21,376 bases of DNA from CAYFFO01 sp964342485 (lineage in GTDB: Bacteria > Chloroflexota > Dehalococcoidia > Lucifugimonadales > CAJWER01): contig CAYFFO010000033.1 in the NCBI GenBank assembly GCA_964342485.1, positions 1-21,376 on the forward strand, read 5' to 3'. The notes beneath the pieces are model-generated. The model saw only the letters and a list, made by a program, of their open reading frames with translations, made no database searches and had not been told where the DNA came from. The position numbers and the translations under genes are program-made. Below, piece after piece: positions 1 to 7,300 of the stretch (positions are counted from its first letter, which is position 1; the number at the start of each line of letters is the position of its first letter).

Positions 1-133
1 TAATATCAGCTATGATCACTTTTGCTCCTTCTTGTGAAAATAGCCATGCGGTTTCTCCACCAAATCCCATCAGCTGAGCTTTCACTCCTGAAGCAGAACC
101 TGTAATTAATGCTACTTTATTCTTAATTCTCAT
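1..133 (-). CDS. SDR-family NAD(P)-dependent oxidoreductase, N-terminal fragment
   Basis: Only the first 44 residues lie in the window; the rest runs off the left edge. The fragment begins MRIKNKVALITGSASG and ends with a second strand GAKVIIADI, the classical short-chain dehydrogenase Rossmann start: first beta strand, glycine-rich coenzyme loop, helix, second strand. The aspartate after the second strand (D43) usually indicates NAD(H) preference. The glycine loop is odd: between TGSASG and GFGGETA there are about six extra residues (VKAQLM) compared with the usual TGxxxGxG spacing, in frame and without a stop. The gene is co-oriented with ccmH-ccmF, 74 bp after the ccmF stop, so it may be transcribed with them, but no Shine-Dalgarno is obvious in front of the ATG. 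Substrate cannot be told. Family call is firm, function is not. Confidence 0.8.
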   Translation of the reverse strand, partial: MRIKNKVALITGSASGVKAQLMGFGGETAWLFSQEGAKVIIADI

Positions 134-207
134 TTTGTATGACTTAAATTTTACCTGTGATCTATATTGGAAACAGATATTCTGAAAAAAATAAAAGTAT
201 TTATTTT

Positions 208-2190
208 TCAGGACAAAGAAGTTTGGCTTTGGTTAGTTGGCCTAGGTATACTTGGTTCTTTTCTGGGTGCAAGTCCGATAATAGTACCTAGTACAAAAAG
301 TGGTCCTGATGCCCACATCCACCACACTAGTGGGTTTATATATATACGAAATACTGTTCTTCCCGAAGTGTCAAATTCAGAAGGCACGATGTAAAAATCT
401 TCAATAGGCGTGCTTCTTATTGCAGCCCTTGTAGATGACATCCGTGATTCAGGATAAAAAGAACGTTTTGCTTGCATGGTTCCAATATGTTTATTGTTAG
501 ACCATGTATCGAAGTTCGCAACGATTTCATTGCGGTCATCGTATTTGGTTGTTTCAAATGAGACGTATTTAAATGAATAATCACCAAGGTATTCGGTTTC
601 ACCGGGTGCAAGGTAAAAGTCGCGTTGAACTTCATAAAATGAAGATCCTATAGCTCCTATAGCCAACATTGAAATAGCAAGATGGATGATATAACCACCA
701 TATCTTGCACGGTTTCCAAGTATTAATCGGAAGAACGCTGTGGGATATTTCTCTCCTTTCCCGTGCCTTGCTCTAGTTCCTCTAAACCACTCATAGAATA
801 TACCGGCAATGGATATTGATACGGTTCCAAATGCACATAAAGCAACTGGATGGTGGATACCTAAAAGTAATAAAATCCCAACTATAATTAAAGAAAATAT
901 AATTGGGACCCTAACATTTTTGATAACTAGGTTTAAAGAAGCACGACGCCAGGGTAGAAGTGGGCCTATACCCATCAAAAAGACTAGTCCTATCAGTATT
1001 GGTCCGTTTACACGATTAAAAAAGGGTTCTCCTATAGTGATTGTAACGTCTTGGGAGGCTTGGCTTATTACAGGATATATCGTGCCCCACAGTGTTACAA
1101 AAGCTGCAGTTAAGAAAAGTACATTTTGGGTTAAAAATGCCGTTTCTCTTGAAAACATAGAATCTAAAGATTCACTACTTTTCAATGTATTTATTTTCCA
1201 TGCGAATGCTATTAGAGAAGCGATAAGTGTGAACCCCATGAATATGAGGAAAAGCCATCCCATTGTAGATTGTGCAAAAGAATGAACTGATGGCACTGGT
1301 CCACCTCTGTTAATAAACATTCCCATTTGTGCAAGGGTAAATGCTATAGAGATTAAAACAATGTTCCACATTCGGAACATTCCTCTACGTTTTTGAACCA
1401 TTATTGAATGCACGAATGCTGTTAAAGCTAGCCATGGCATTAAAGCCGAATTTTCTACTGGGTCCCACGCCCAGTAGCCACCCCAGCCTAGGATGGTGTA
1501 AGCCCACCAACTTCCAAGCATAAGGCCGAGTGTCAAAACTATCCACGATAACATTCCCCAGAGCCTGCCTATATCTACCCATTCATCATCGCCTCCGCGA
1601 CCAGAAAGTAATGCTCCCATAGCAATACTAAAAGGGAGTGCTACTGAAATTAATCCAGCCATTTGCATTGGTGGGTGAATGAACATTCCAAAATGTACTA
1701 ATAACGGATTAATACCCTGTCCATCAAGTGGCGTGATAGCTAGTCTTTCCAGGGGGTTAGCAAGAAAAGTAATAATTCCAAGGAAGAACGCCAAAATAAG
1801 CGAAATTATTCCAGTAGTAAATGGCGCGGTTTGTTTAAGGGAAGATCCTAATTTTCGAACCAATATAATCGACATAAGAGAAAATACCAGGGCAATGAAA
1901 AGTAAGGATCCTGCGTTACCCGCGTAGAATGCTACCCAAGTATATTCTGTCGGCATTGCCAGATTACTGTTTTCGGCAACATATCTTACTGAAAAGTCAT
2001 GGTCTACGAACGCATAAATCAAAGTAATTGTACTTATTGCTATTAATAATGGGACTGTATAAATTCCATAGCGAGCACTGATAATCAGTGTAGGGATTTT
2101 TTGAGATCCTCCGACAAATGATCCTATTCCTGCGTAAATGGAAAGGATCATTGCTAACGGGAGCGCTATGTTTCCAATATCGACTATCAT
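208..2190 (-). CDS. ccmF: Cytochrome c maturation protein CcmF (heme lyase subunit)
   Basis: A 660-residue polytopic membrane protein, the usual length for CcmF of System I cytochrome c maturation. CcmF takes heme from holo-CcmE and, with CcmH, attaches it to the CxxCH motif of apocytochromes on the outer face of the membrane. The tryptophan-rich WWD signature WGGYWAWDPVEN is at residues 236-247. Conserved histidines are visible in IHPPM (H172), TAFVHS (H261) and SVHSFA (H303). Many hydrophobic segments run through residues 1-460. A soluble extracytoplasmic stretch (about 500-620) precedes a last membrane segment near the C-terminus. The ATG overlaps the ccmH stop as ATGA, and AGAGG sits just before it, so the pair is translationally coupled. 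CcmC or CcsA are less likely because they are much shorter. Confidence 0.95.
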   Translation of the reverse strand: MIVDIGNIALPLAMILSIYAGIGSFVGGSQKIPTLIISARYGIYTVPLLIAISTITLIYAFVDHDFSVRYVAENSNLAMPTEYTWVAFYAGNAGSLLFIALVFSLMSIILVRKLGSSLKQTAPFTTGIISLILAFFLGIITFLANPLERLAITPLDGQGINPLLVHFGMFIHPPMQMAGLISVALPFSIAMGALLSGRGGDDEWVDIGRLWGMLSWIVLTLGLMLGSWWAYTILGWGGYWAWDPVENSALMPWLALTAFVHSIMVQKRRGMFRMWNIVLISIAFTLAQMGMFINRGGPVPSVHSFAQSTMGWLFLIFMGFTLIASLIAFAWKINTLKSSESLDSMFSRETAFLTQNVLFLTAAFVTLWGTIYPVISQASQDVTITIGEPFFNRVNGPILIGLVFLMGIGPLLPWRRASLNLVIKNVRVPIIFSLIIVGILLLLGIHHPVALCAFGTVSISIAGIFYEWFRGTRARHGKGEKYPTAFFRLILGNRARYGGYIIHLAISMLAIGAIGSSFYEVQRDFYLAPGETEYLGDYSFKYVSFETTKYDDRNEIVANFDTWSNNKHIGTMQAKRSFYPESRMSSTRAAIRSTPIEDFYIVPSEFDTSGRTVFRIYINPLVWWMWASGPLFVLGTIIGLAPRKEPSIPRPTNQSQTSLS

Positions 2191-2747
2191 AAATTCCTCT
2201 CGTTTTTTAACTTAATACTAGATGGAATTGAATCTTCTTTCGCTAATATTTCCTTGACCTTATCCAAGTATTCATCGCTGCTATTATTCTGATCATAAAA
2301 TTTTGTCAGCTGTTTTCTATCGGGTCTAGTACTTTTCCGAGACATTAAAATTAGCGATAAAACTAGTAGTAGTAGCGCGATACAAAGGGCAATAGGAGGT
2401 ACTATCCAAGCAATAATGTGTAGCCCGGTTTTAGGTGGGTCTAGTAAAACAGAAGGGCCATATCGAGTTGCAAAGAAGTTACGTATTTCATTGTCATCCC
2501 ATCCCAATTCTATTTTTTCAACAACCAATTTCCTCATCTGAATCGCTAGCGTGTGTTGGGATTGGTCAATTGATTCTCCAGGACATACCGGACACATTAC
2601 TGATTTATTGATTGCTTGATATCTTAGTTCATCTGAAGGGACTTCAGATTTTGAGTAACAGCTTATAGTTAACAATGCAAATAGTATTAGTGTGCCTTGC
2701 TTGAGTATGGTTCTGGAGCAAAAATGTTTGAAAATTTGAGTATTCAC
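2187..2747 (-). CDS. ccmH: Cytochrome c maturation protein CcmH/CycL
   Basis: A 186-residue membrane-anchored thiol protein that handles the apocytochrome c cysteines for heme ligation. The redox motif MCPVCPGESI places CPVC at residues 52-55 inside the family signature. It is followed by the helical region and the conserved ATRYGPSVLLDPP stretch. A hydrophobic N-terminal segment (about 17-29) ending at C30 could be a signal anchor or lipoprotein signal, although the residues before C30 (TIS) are a poor lipobox. A second membrane segment lies at about 108-136. The start is GTG with only a weak GGA in front. It overlaps ccmF by four bases. The cytoplasmic tail is short, so this is the small CcmH type rather than the E. 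coli type fused to a CcmI/TPR domain. No ccmG or ccmE lies beside it here. Confidence 0.92.
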   Translation of the reverse strand: MNTQIFKHFCSRTILKQGTLILFALLTISCYSKSEVPSDELRYQAINKSVMCPVCPGESIDQSQHTLAIQMRKLVVEKIELGWDDNEIRNFFATRYGPSVLLDPPKTGLHIIAWIVPPIALCIALLLLVLSLILMSRKSTRPDRKQLTKFYDQNNSSDEYLDKVKEILAKEDSIPSSIKLKNERNL

Positions 2748-2762
2748 GTTTCCACAAGAGTA

Positions 2763-2799
2763 ACATATGTATGTAGTAACTGCTTTGTTTCGTACGTAC
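2763..2799. promoter_or_regulatory. Two 8-bp palindromes between ccmH and the DRTGG gene
   Basis: ACATATGT (2763-2770) and GTACGTAC (2792-2799) are each perfect palindromes in the divergent intergenic region. The second lies exactly where a -35 box would be for the extended -10 at 2814-2822, so it could be an operator. No known regulator is recognised; in AT-rich DNA the first could occur by chance. Confidence 0.25.
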
Positions 2800-2813
2800 T
2801 GTTTTAAAGTGTC

Positions 2814-2822
2814 TGATATAAT
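2814..2822 (+). promoter_or_regulatory. Extended -10 promoter TGATATAAT for the DRTGG-domain gene
   Basis: A perfect TATAAT (2817-2822) is preceded by TG one base upstream, the extended -10 pattern that tolerates a missing -35. No good -35 is present at 16-18 bp. A start near 2829 would leave a leader of about 40 bases before the ATG at 2871. Confidence 0.55.
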
Positions 2823-2860
2823 GGGATTTATTTAGTTATACAAAAATATAGATAGAGTTT

Positions 2861-2864
2861 GGAG
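2861..2864 (+). promoter_or_regulatory. Ribosome binding site GGAG setting the start at 2871
   Basis: GGAG lies six bases before the ATG at 2871. The in-frame upstream TTG at 2859 overlaps this site itself and has no Shine-Dalgarno, so the ATG is the start. Confidence 0.7.
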
Positions 2865-2870
2865 CAGTTA

Positions 2871-3851
2871 ATGTCTGTTTTGCTAGTGGTGTCCAATAAC
2901 ATAGGTGACGGGAAAACTTCTTTCTGCACTGCTTTAGCATGTAAAGCAAGAGACGAAGGTAAAACTTCACTGGCATTTAAGCCTTTTTTATCAACAGATG
3001 ATTTAGACAATAAACATTTTATTAATCTTTTAGGACAGAAAGAAAAATCGGAATTCGATATAAAATCTTCTAATGGTGATAAAGGGCAATTAGAAGACCT
3101 TGAAAAATACCTAATTGATCAGGATAAACCAAATCATTTATTAATTGTGGAAATTGATTCTAATGTTTCCAATTCAGACGTTGCTACTATAGCGGAAAAA
3201 GTTGGTGCTGGGGTTATTGCAGTTGCTAGGTATGGACCTGAATTGAAAACAGAAGATATATCAGGTTTTAGTAAAGAATTTGGAGATTCGTTTCGAGGTG
3301 CCATTATTAACGGTGTGACTAAGTATCAAAATCACACATTAAATTCTAAGATAATTCCCTCTCTTTCCAGTTTAGGAATCGAGCCAATTTGTATGGTCCC
3401 CGAAGACCGTTTGTTGTTGAGTGTAACAACCGGAGATATTGTAGAACATTTAGACGGGCAAGTTTACTCTGGCGGTGAATGGTTAGACACTCTGGTAGAA
3501 AAATTTGTGATAGGATCCTTCGGACTTGATTCGGGTGAAAACTATTTAGATGTAGATGCGAGGAAAGCAGTATTGGTAAGAGGTGATCGCCCTGATGTAC
3601 AGATGGCAGTGCTTCAAACTCCTACAGTGTGCATGATCTTAACAAAAGGAGTAGATCCAATAGAATATGTTAAATATGAGGCCATGGAACAGGAAGTTCC
3701 AATAATTATAGTTGAATCAGATACCATAAGTACAATGCAACGTTTGGATACAATTCAAGATTATTCCAAATTTAACCATGCTGATAAATTAGATAGGTTT
3801 ATCCAACTGGTGGATGACAGTATTGATTTATCAGCTCTTTGTGGAGTTTGA
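2871..3851 (+). CDS. P-loop ATPase with C-terminal DRTGG domain (BioD-like)
   Basis: A 326-residue protein. The N-terminus MSVLLVVSNN-IGDGKTS carries a Walker A motif (GDGKT, residues 12-16) of the dethiobiotin-synthetase/cobyrinate-synthase-like P-loop family (AAA_26). The C-terminal part (about 200-310) matches the DRTGG domain: a strand and helix with GDRPDVQMA, then CMILTKG, EVPIIIVESDT and a final helix. The same two-domain layout occurs in the N-terminal half of long phosphotransacetylases and as stand-alone proteins proposed to regulate or sense nucleotides. No phosphotransacetylase catalytic domain is present, so the protein is stand-alone and its target is unknown. Extended -10 promoter upstream; convergent with nadX 40 bp downstream. 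Domain call is confident, biological role is not. Confidence 0.8.
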   Translation: MSVLLVVSNNIGDGKTSFCTALACKARDEGKTSLAFKPFLSTDDLDNKHFINLLGQKEKSEFDIKSSNGDKGQLEDLEKYLIDQDKPNHLLIVEIDSNVSNSDVATIAEKVGAGVIAVARYGPELKTEDISGFSKEFGDSFRGAIINGVTKYQNHTLNSKIIPSLSSLGIEPICMVPEDRLLLSVTTGDIVEHLDGQVYSGGEWLDTLVEKFVIGSFGLDSGENYLDVDARKAVLVRGDRPDVQMAVLQTPTVCMILTKGVDPIEYVKYEAMEQEVPIIIVESDTISTMQRLDTIQDYSKFNHADKLDRFIQLVDDSIDLSALCGV

Positions 3852-3891
3852 TCGGGAAATGATAGGCGTATAGTCTTAAAACGTTCAATTG

Positions 3892-4710
3892 TCAGGTGCC
3901 TATTCTAATATCTTGATTGCATCTTTCTTGAATGGCTTGGATAGCTGAGTAAATCGCCAATGAACTAGTTTTAGGATTGGTGGGATGCGGCTCTAGTTCC
4001 ATTACAAATTGTAATTTACCCATGCTGCCTACTGCTTGAACAATATGGGTGTTATTTTTTGCTTTTGGATCGGCTATTATTTTGATGATTGTGTTTAAAC
4101 TTCCTAGTCCTGCAAGTCCGAGTGTCGCTGCTACATTTACGTTGGCTGGGAATAGTTTTGTTGCCTCCATTGCTGACCCTTCAAATATTATTGTTGATTT
4201 TAATATTTGTCTGTCTTCCCATTTTTTGAATCCAAGTGCTCCTTTAAGCCCTCTTGGAGATTTTATTGTAGTCAGAGTTACTGTTTCAAGTTCATGTTTT
4301 ACAGCTTTTATCGCATCTATACCTCCCAAAGCTCCAGAAGGTATAATCAACCTAAGATTTAATGACTTAGCTAATTTGTAAAGTTTGTCAGTGAAGTCAT
4401 TGCTGACAAGTGCACCGGAACTCATTACTAACAAATCCTTTTCCGCAGATAAAATTTTTGCTGAATAATCGTAGACAGCCTGCGGTGAAGCACATTCGAC
4501 TACAAATGCCAACTCTGCTATAGACAGGAACTCTTCAATCGATTCTGTCGCTATTACTGAAATACCTAAATCTTTGGCCAGTAATGATGCAGATCCTTGA
4601 ACTTGATCAAATAGGCCTACAATTTTGGCATCTCCAGCTTTGCCTTGTTGAACGGATAGTGCTATTTCTCGACCTATAGAGCCACATCCAAGTATTCCAA
4701 TAGCGGTCAT
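3892..4710 (-). CDS. nadX: L-aspartate dehydrogenase NadX
   Basis: A 272-residue NAD(P)-dependent enzyme that oxidises L-aspartate to iminoaspartate, the first step of de novo NAD synthesis, replacing the FAD oxidase NadB. The Rossmann motif GILGCGSIG is at residues 5-13. Family signatures follow in order: VVECASPQAV (70-79), PSGALGGIDAIKA (124-136), FPANVNVAATL (187-197), and ADPKAKNNTH with the expected catalytic histidine at 222. The C-terminal NPKTSSLAIYSAI is also typical. Length matches the family. The ATG is preceded by GGTG. The partner genes nadA and nadC are not in the window. It is divergent from the polyamine operon, with a 151-bp region carrying back-to-back -10 elements. Confidence 0.92.
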   Translation of the reverse strand: MTAIGILGCGSIGREIALSVQQGKAGDAKIVGLFDQVQGSASLLAKDLGISVIATESIEEFLSIAELAFVVECASPQAVYDYSAKILSAEKDLLVMSSGALVSNDFTDKLYKLAKSLNLRLIIPSGALGGIDAIKAVKHELETVTLTTIKSPRGLKGALGFKKWEDRQILKSTIIFEGSAMEATKLFPANVNVAATLGLAGLGSLNTIIKIIADPKAKNNTHIVQAVGSMGKLQFVMELEPHPTNPKTSSLAIYSAIQAIQERCNQDIRIGT

Positions 4711-4756
4711 AAATCACACCAGTTTAAAAATATACAATGTTCCAATATATTAACAA

Positions 4757-4762
4757 ATTATA
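4757..4762 (-). promoter_or_regulatory. Candidate -10 (TATAAT) for nadX
   Basis: Read on the minus strand this is a perfect TATAAT about 46 bases before the nadX ATG. The hexamer 17 bp upstream (TTAATC) is a weak -35, so this is a candidate only. Confidence 0.35.
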
Positions 4763-4813
4763 GAGTAGGGGTGGTGATAGATTAATTATTGCTTCTAAGC
4801 TTATTATGAGTAT

Positions 4814-4822
4814 TGATATAAT
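4814..4822 (+). promoter_or_regulatory. Extended -10 promoter TGATATAAT for speD-speE
   Basis: Identical nine bases to the element at 2814-2822. TATAAT is at 4817-4822, TG at 4814-4815, with no good -35. Transcription would start near 4829, giving a leader of about 33 bases before the speD TTG. Confidence 0.55.
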
Positions 4823-4849
4823 TGCGATATCTGATTCAAACTTGTCAAT

Positions 4850-4854
4850 GGAGG
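4850..4854 (+). promoter_or_regulatory. Ribosome binding site GGAGG supporting a TTG start for speD
   Basis: A strong GGAGG lies seven bases before the TTG at 4862. No ATG fits the conserved SpeD N-terminus, so TTG is the start codon. Confidence 0.75.
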
Positions 4855-4861
4855 ATCTTAT

Positions 4862-5233
4862 TTGAAGCCTTCGGGGATTCATTTGTTATTGGAATTAAAG
4901 GAATGCAATTCGGATTTGTTAGATGATGTAGTATATATCGAACGACAGATGCTTGATGCAGCTATTAAGTCTGGCGCGACTATAGTAGGTAAATCTTTTC
5001 ATAAATTTGAACCTAAAGGGGTGACTGGGATAGTAGCAATAGCGGAGTCCCATTTATCGATCCATACTTGGCCTGAACATGAATATGCAGCAGTAGATAT
5101 TTTTACTTGCGGAGATTCATTCTCTCCAACAAGGGCTGCAGATTTAATTATCTCAGGAATGAACTCTCTTGAACCGTCGATAACAGAGATTAAAAGGGGT
5201 ATTATTTCAACTAGTCCTCGCACACTTGTTTGA
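4862..5233 (+). CDS. speD: S-adenosylmethionine decarboxylase proenzyme
   Basis: A 123-residue class 1b (SpeH-type) AdoMet decarboxylase proenzyme. It makes decarboxylated AdoMet, the aminopropyl donor for polyamine synthesis. It self-cleaves before a serine to create the pyruvoyl cofactor. The motif AESHLSIHTWPE puts the cleavage serine at S63, the catalytic histidine at H68, and FTCGD places the proton-donor cysteine at C83. These are the same positions as in the well-studied Thermotoga maritima enzyme. The start is TTG behind a strong GGAGG. The stop overlaps the possible first ATG of the next gene (TGATG), so speD and the aminopropyltransferase form an operon under the TGATATAAT promoter. 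Confidence 0.96.
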   Translation: MKPSGIHLLLELKECNSDLLDDVVYIERQMLDAAIKSGATIVGKSFHKFEPKGVTGIVAIAESHLSIHTWPEHEYAAVDIFTCGDSFSPTRAADLIISGMNSLEPSITEIKRGIISTSPRTLV

Positions 5234-5234
5234 T

Positions 5235-5238
5235 GGAG
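5235..5238 (+). promoter_or_regulatory. Ribosome binding site GGAG favouring the speE start at 5245
   Basis: GGAG lies six bases before the ATG at 5245. The ATG at 5233, which overlaps the speD stop, has no Shine-Dalgarno. The choice between them remains open because translational coupling could support 5233. Confidence 0.55.
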
Positions 5239-5244
5239 CAAGAA

Positions 5245-6165
5245 ATGAACTTACCAGATAGTGACTCTTGGCACTATGAATTTATAACCCCTGATCTTAT
5301 TCAAGGAGAACGGGTAAATAAAGTAATCTATTCAGGACAGACTGAATATCAATCTGTGGTTATTCAAGACACTTCTCGTTTTGGTAGATCTCTGGTCTTA
5401 GATAATAAAACACAATCTACCGAGGCAGATGAGTTTGTGTATCATGAGTCTCTTGTTCAGCCCGTAATGATGAGCCAATTAGCTCCAAAAAATGTTTTTG
5501 TAGCAGGTGGAGGAGAAGGTGCTACAGCCCGGGAAATACTGCGACACCGTTCAGTTGAGCAAGTTGTAATGGTAGATATTGATAGTAAAGTGGTAGACCT
5601 TTGTAACAAGTATTTACCATCGTTTCATAAAGGCTCATTTTCTGATGCTAGATTGAAGATTTTTTATGAGGATGCCTGGGATTTCCTTTATAAAACTGAT
5701 GAAATTTTTGATGTGGTCGTTATAGACATTCCTGACCCCCTTGAATTTGGGCCTGCTTATCGTCTTTATACAGTTGAGTTCTATGATTTAGTAATGAAAT
5801 GCTTGGGTGAAAAGGGTATTATGGTGGTTCAGGCTGGTCCTACAGGGCCGTCTTTTTACGATCAATGCTTTTCAGCTGTATTTAATACAGTTAGTAAAGT
5901 TTTCTCATCTGTGACTGCTTATCAAGCATTTGTCTCTTCCTTTGGTTCAACTTGGGGTTTTGTAGTTGGGTCTTTGGGCCCTAATCCTGCTGAACTTGAT
6001 GAAAATAGAGTCGACCATGAAATATATTCTAGGAAACTTGACGGCCTTTCACATTATGATGGACAAACTCATTCAGGCATGTTTAAGTTGCCCAAATATC
6101 TTAGAACTGCTATAAATTTGGAAGATAGGATAATTACCACAGAAAATCCTCTGTTTGTGAAATAA
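5245..6165 (+). CDS. speE: Aminopropyltransferase, spermidine/thermospermine synthase family
   Basis: A 306-residue SAM-type methyltransferase-fold enzyme that transfers the aminopropyl group of decarboxylated AdoMet, made by the upstream SpeD, to a polyamine. An N-terminal beta domain (about 1-80) contains DTSRFGRSLVLDNKTQS. The glycine loop GGGEGATARE is at 88-97, the acidic VDIDSKVVD follows, and the active-site stretch is DIPDP with GPAYRLYT (about 161-176). Several details differ from canonical spermidine synthase (GGGDGG, D-S/T-x-DP) and resemble the plant ACAULIS5 thermospermine synthase: GGGEGxxARE, DP..xGPxYxLYT, QAGPTG, and SFGSTWGF. The product may therefore be thermospermine or another longer polyamine. 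The ATG at 5233 is the alternative start. Family certain, product inferred. Confidence 0.9.
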   Translation: MNLPDSDSWHYEFITPDLIQGERVNKVIYSGQTEYQSVVIQDTSRFGRSLVLDNKTQSTEADEFVYHESLVQPVMMSQLAPKNVFVAGGGEGATAREILRHRSVEQVVMVDIDSKVVDLCNKYLPSFHKGSFSDARLKIFYEDAWDFLYKTDEIFDVVVIDIPDPLEFGPAYRLYTVEFYDLVMKCLGEKGIMVVQAGPTGPSFYDQCFSAVFNTVSKVFSSVTAYQAFVSSFGSTWGFVVGSLGPNPAELDENRVDHEIYSRKLDGLSHYDGQTHSGMFKLPKYLRTAINLEDRIITTENPLFVK

Positions 6166-6256
6166 CCTATATTTGATATTTGTTGTCAATGCGATCAAAT
6201 GGATGTATTCAGCCATAAATTTATAAATACTTAGTATTAATTCAGGAGGCAACCAT

Positions 6257-7162
6257 ATGCAGATAGGTATCATAGGTTTAGGCAAAATGGGTGGCAAAAT
6301 GGTGCAACGTCTTGTTGACGGTGGCCATGAAGTCATCATTTTTGATGTTGATAAAAAAGCAGTTAATGATTTAAACAAAGTTGGTATAGAATCAGCATTT
6401 TCGTTGGAAGAACTAATTATTAAATTAGATAAGCCTAGAGTATTGTGGTTGATGTTACCTTCTGGTGATCCCACAGAACAAACAATAAACTTGCTATCAA
6501 AAGATTTAGGATCAGGTGATACTATTATAGACGGTGGAAATTCGAACTATAAAGATAGTATTCGCAGATCATCAAATTTGGCTAACAATGGTATTTCTTT
6601 TTTGGATGTAGGTACCAGTGGAGGTATTTGGGGTGTTTCTGAAGGTTATAGTTTGATGGTAGGCGGCGATATCAATGTGTTTAGATCGGTTGAACCGATA
6701 CTTAAAACTTTAGCCCCAGATGAGACAAAAGGATACGGCCATGTTGGACCTTCAGGTTCTGGCCATTTTGTAAAAATGATACATAATGGTATCGAATATG
6801 GAATTATGCAAGCATATGCCGAAGGATTTGAATTGTTGAATGCTAAATCAGATTTCAATATTGACCTTTTTAAGGTCGCGGACATATGGAGATTTGGTAG
6901 CGTAATACGTTCATGGCTTCTAGATTTAATTGCATCTTCATTGAAAGATGATGCTGATTTAAATAAATTCAGTTCTTATGTGGATGATTCTGGCGAAGGG
7001 CGATGGACTTTGGAAGAATCGATTAATTTGGATGTGCCGATTCCTGTGATAGCACTCGCATTACAAGCAAGATTCAGATCACGTCAGGAAAACCCATTCG
7101 GTTTGAAGCTTATTTCTGCTATGCGAAACCAATTTGGAGGACATATTTCTAAAAGCATGTAG
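6257..7162 (+). CDS. gnd: 6-phosphogluconate dehydrogenase, decarboxylating (short form)
   Basis: A 301-residue enzyme of the short GndA/YqeC type, which oxidatively decarboxylates 6-phosphogluconate to ribulose 5-phosphate. The Rossmann motif GLGKMG is at 7-12. Substrate-binding GGNSNYKDS is at 93-101 and the signature DVGTSGGIWG at 117-126. The catalytic stretch HFVKMIHNGIEYG contains K173 and E180, the expected base and acid. The second strand ends IIFDVD with an acidic D30, which points to NAD+ rather than NADP+. A strong AGGAGG seven bases before the ATG fixes the start. No zwf lies adjacent. The 91-bp gap after speE holds no obvious terminator and no convincing promoter, so co-transcription with speD-speE is possible. 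Confidence 0.93.
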   Translation: MQIGIIGLGKMGGKMVQRLVDGGHEVIIFDVDKKAVNDLNKVGIESAFSLEELIIKLDKPRVLWLMLPSGDPTEQTINLLSKDLGSGDTIIDGGNSNYKDSIRRSSNLANNGISFLDVGTSGGIWGVSEGYSLMVGGDINVFRSVEPILKTLAPDETKGYGHVGPSGSGHFVKMIHNGIEYGIMQAYAEGFELLNAKSDFNIDLFKVADIWRFGSVIRSWLLDLIASSLKDDADLNKFSSYVDDSGEGRWTLEESINLDVPIPVIALALQARFRSRQENPFGLKLISAMRNQFGGHISKSM

Positions 7163-7239
7163 TATTCATTTTTGAGATAAGATATAGATTGCAATATTCC
7201 TTCAATAGCTTAATATGCGATTAGGCTAAACGATTTATA

Positions 7240-7268
7240 TTGACAGCGTAGAGTTCCTTATATAGAAT
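7240..7268 (+). promoter_or_regulatory. Sigma-70-type promoter for the amidohydrolase/ABM pair
   Basis: A consensus -35 TTGACA (7240-7245), a 17-bp spacer, and -10 TAGAAT (7263-7268, five of six). Predicted start near 7275 gives a leader of about 25 bases before the ATG at 7301. This is the best full -35/-10 promoter in the window. Confidence 0.6.
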
Positions 7269-7300
7269 CGCCGCTCGATAGTTATAGATGGAGATAAATA

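Noticed and set aside
167..1927. Plus-strand open frames at 167-394, 809-1285 and 1679-1927
   Set aside because: They lie antisense inside ccmF, which has clear family motifs; their translations show no recognisable domain and no ribosome site.
3860..3902. ATAGGC/GCCTAT inverted repeat as a terminator between the DRTGG gene and nadX
   Set aside because: Six-base stem with a loop of over 30 bases, no T-run, and it extends into the nadX coding end.
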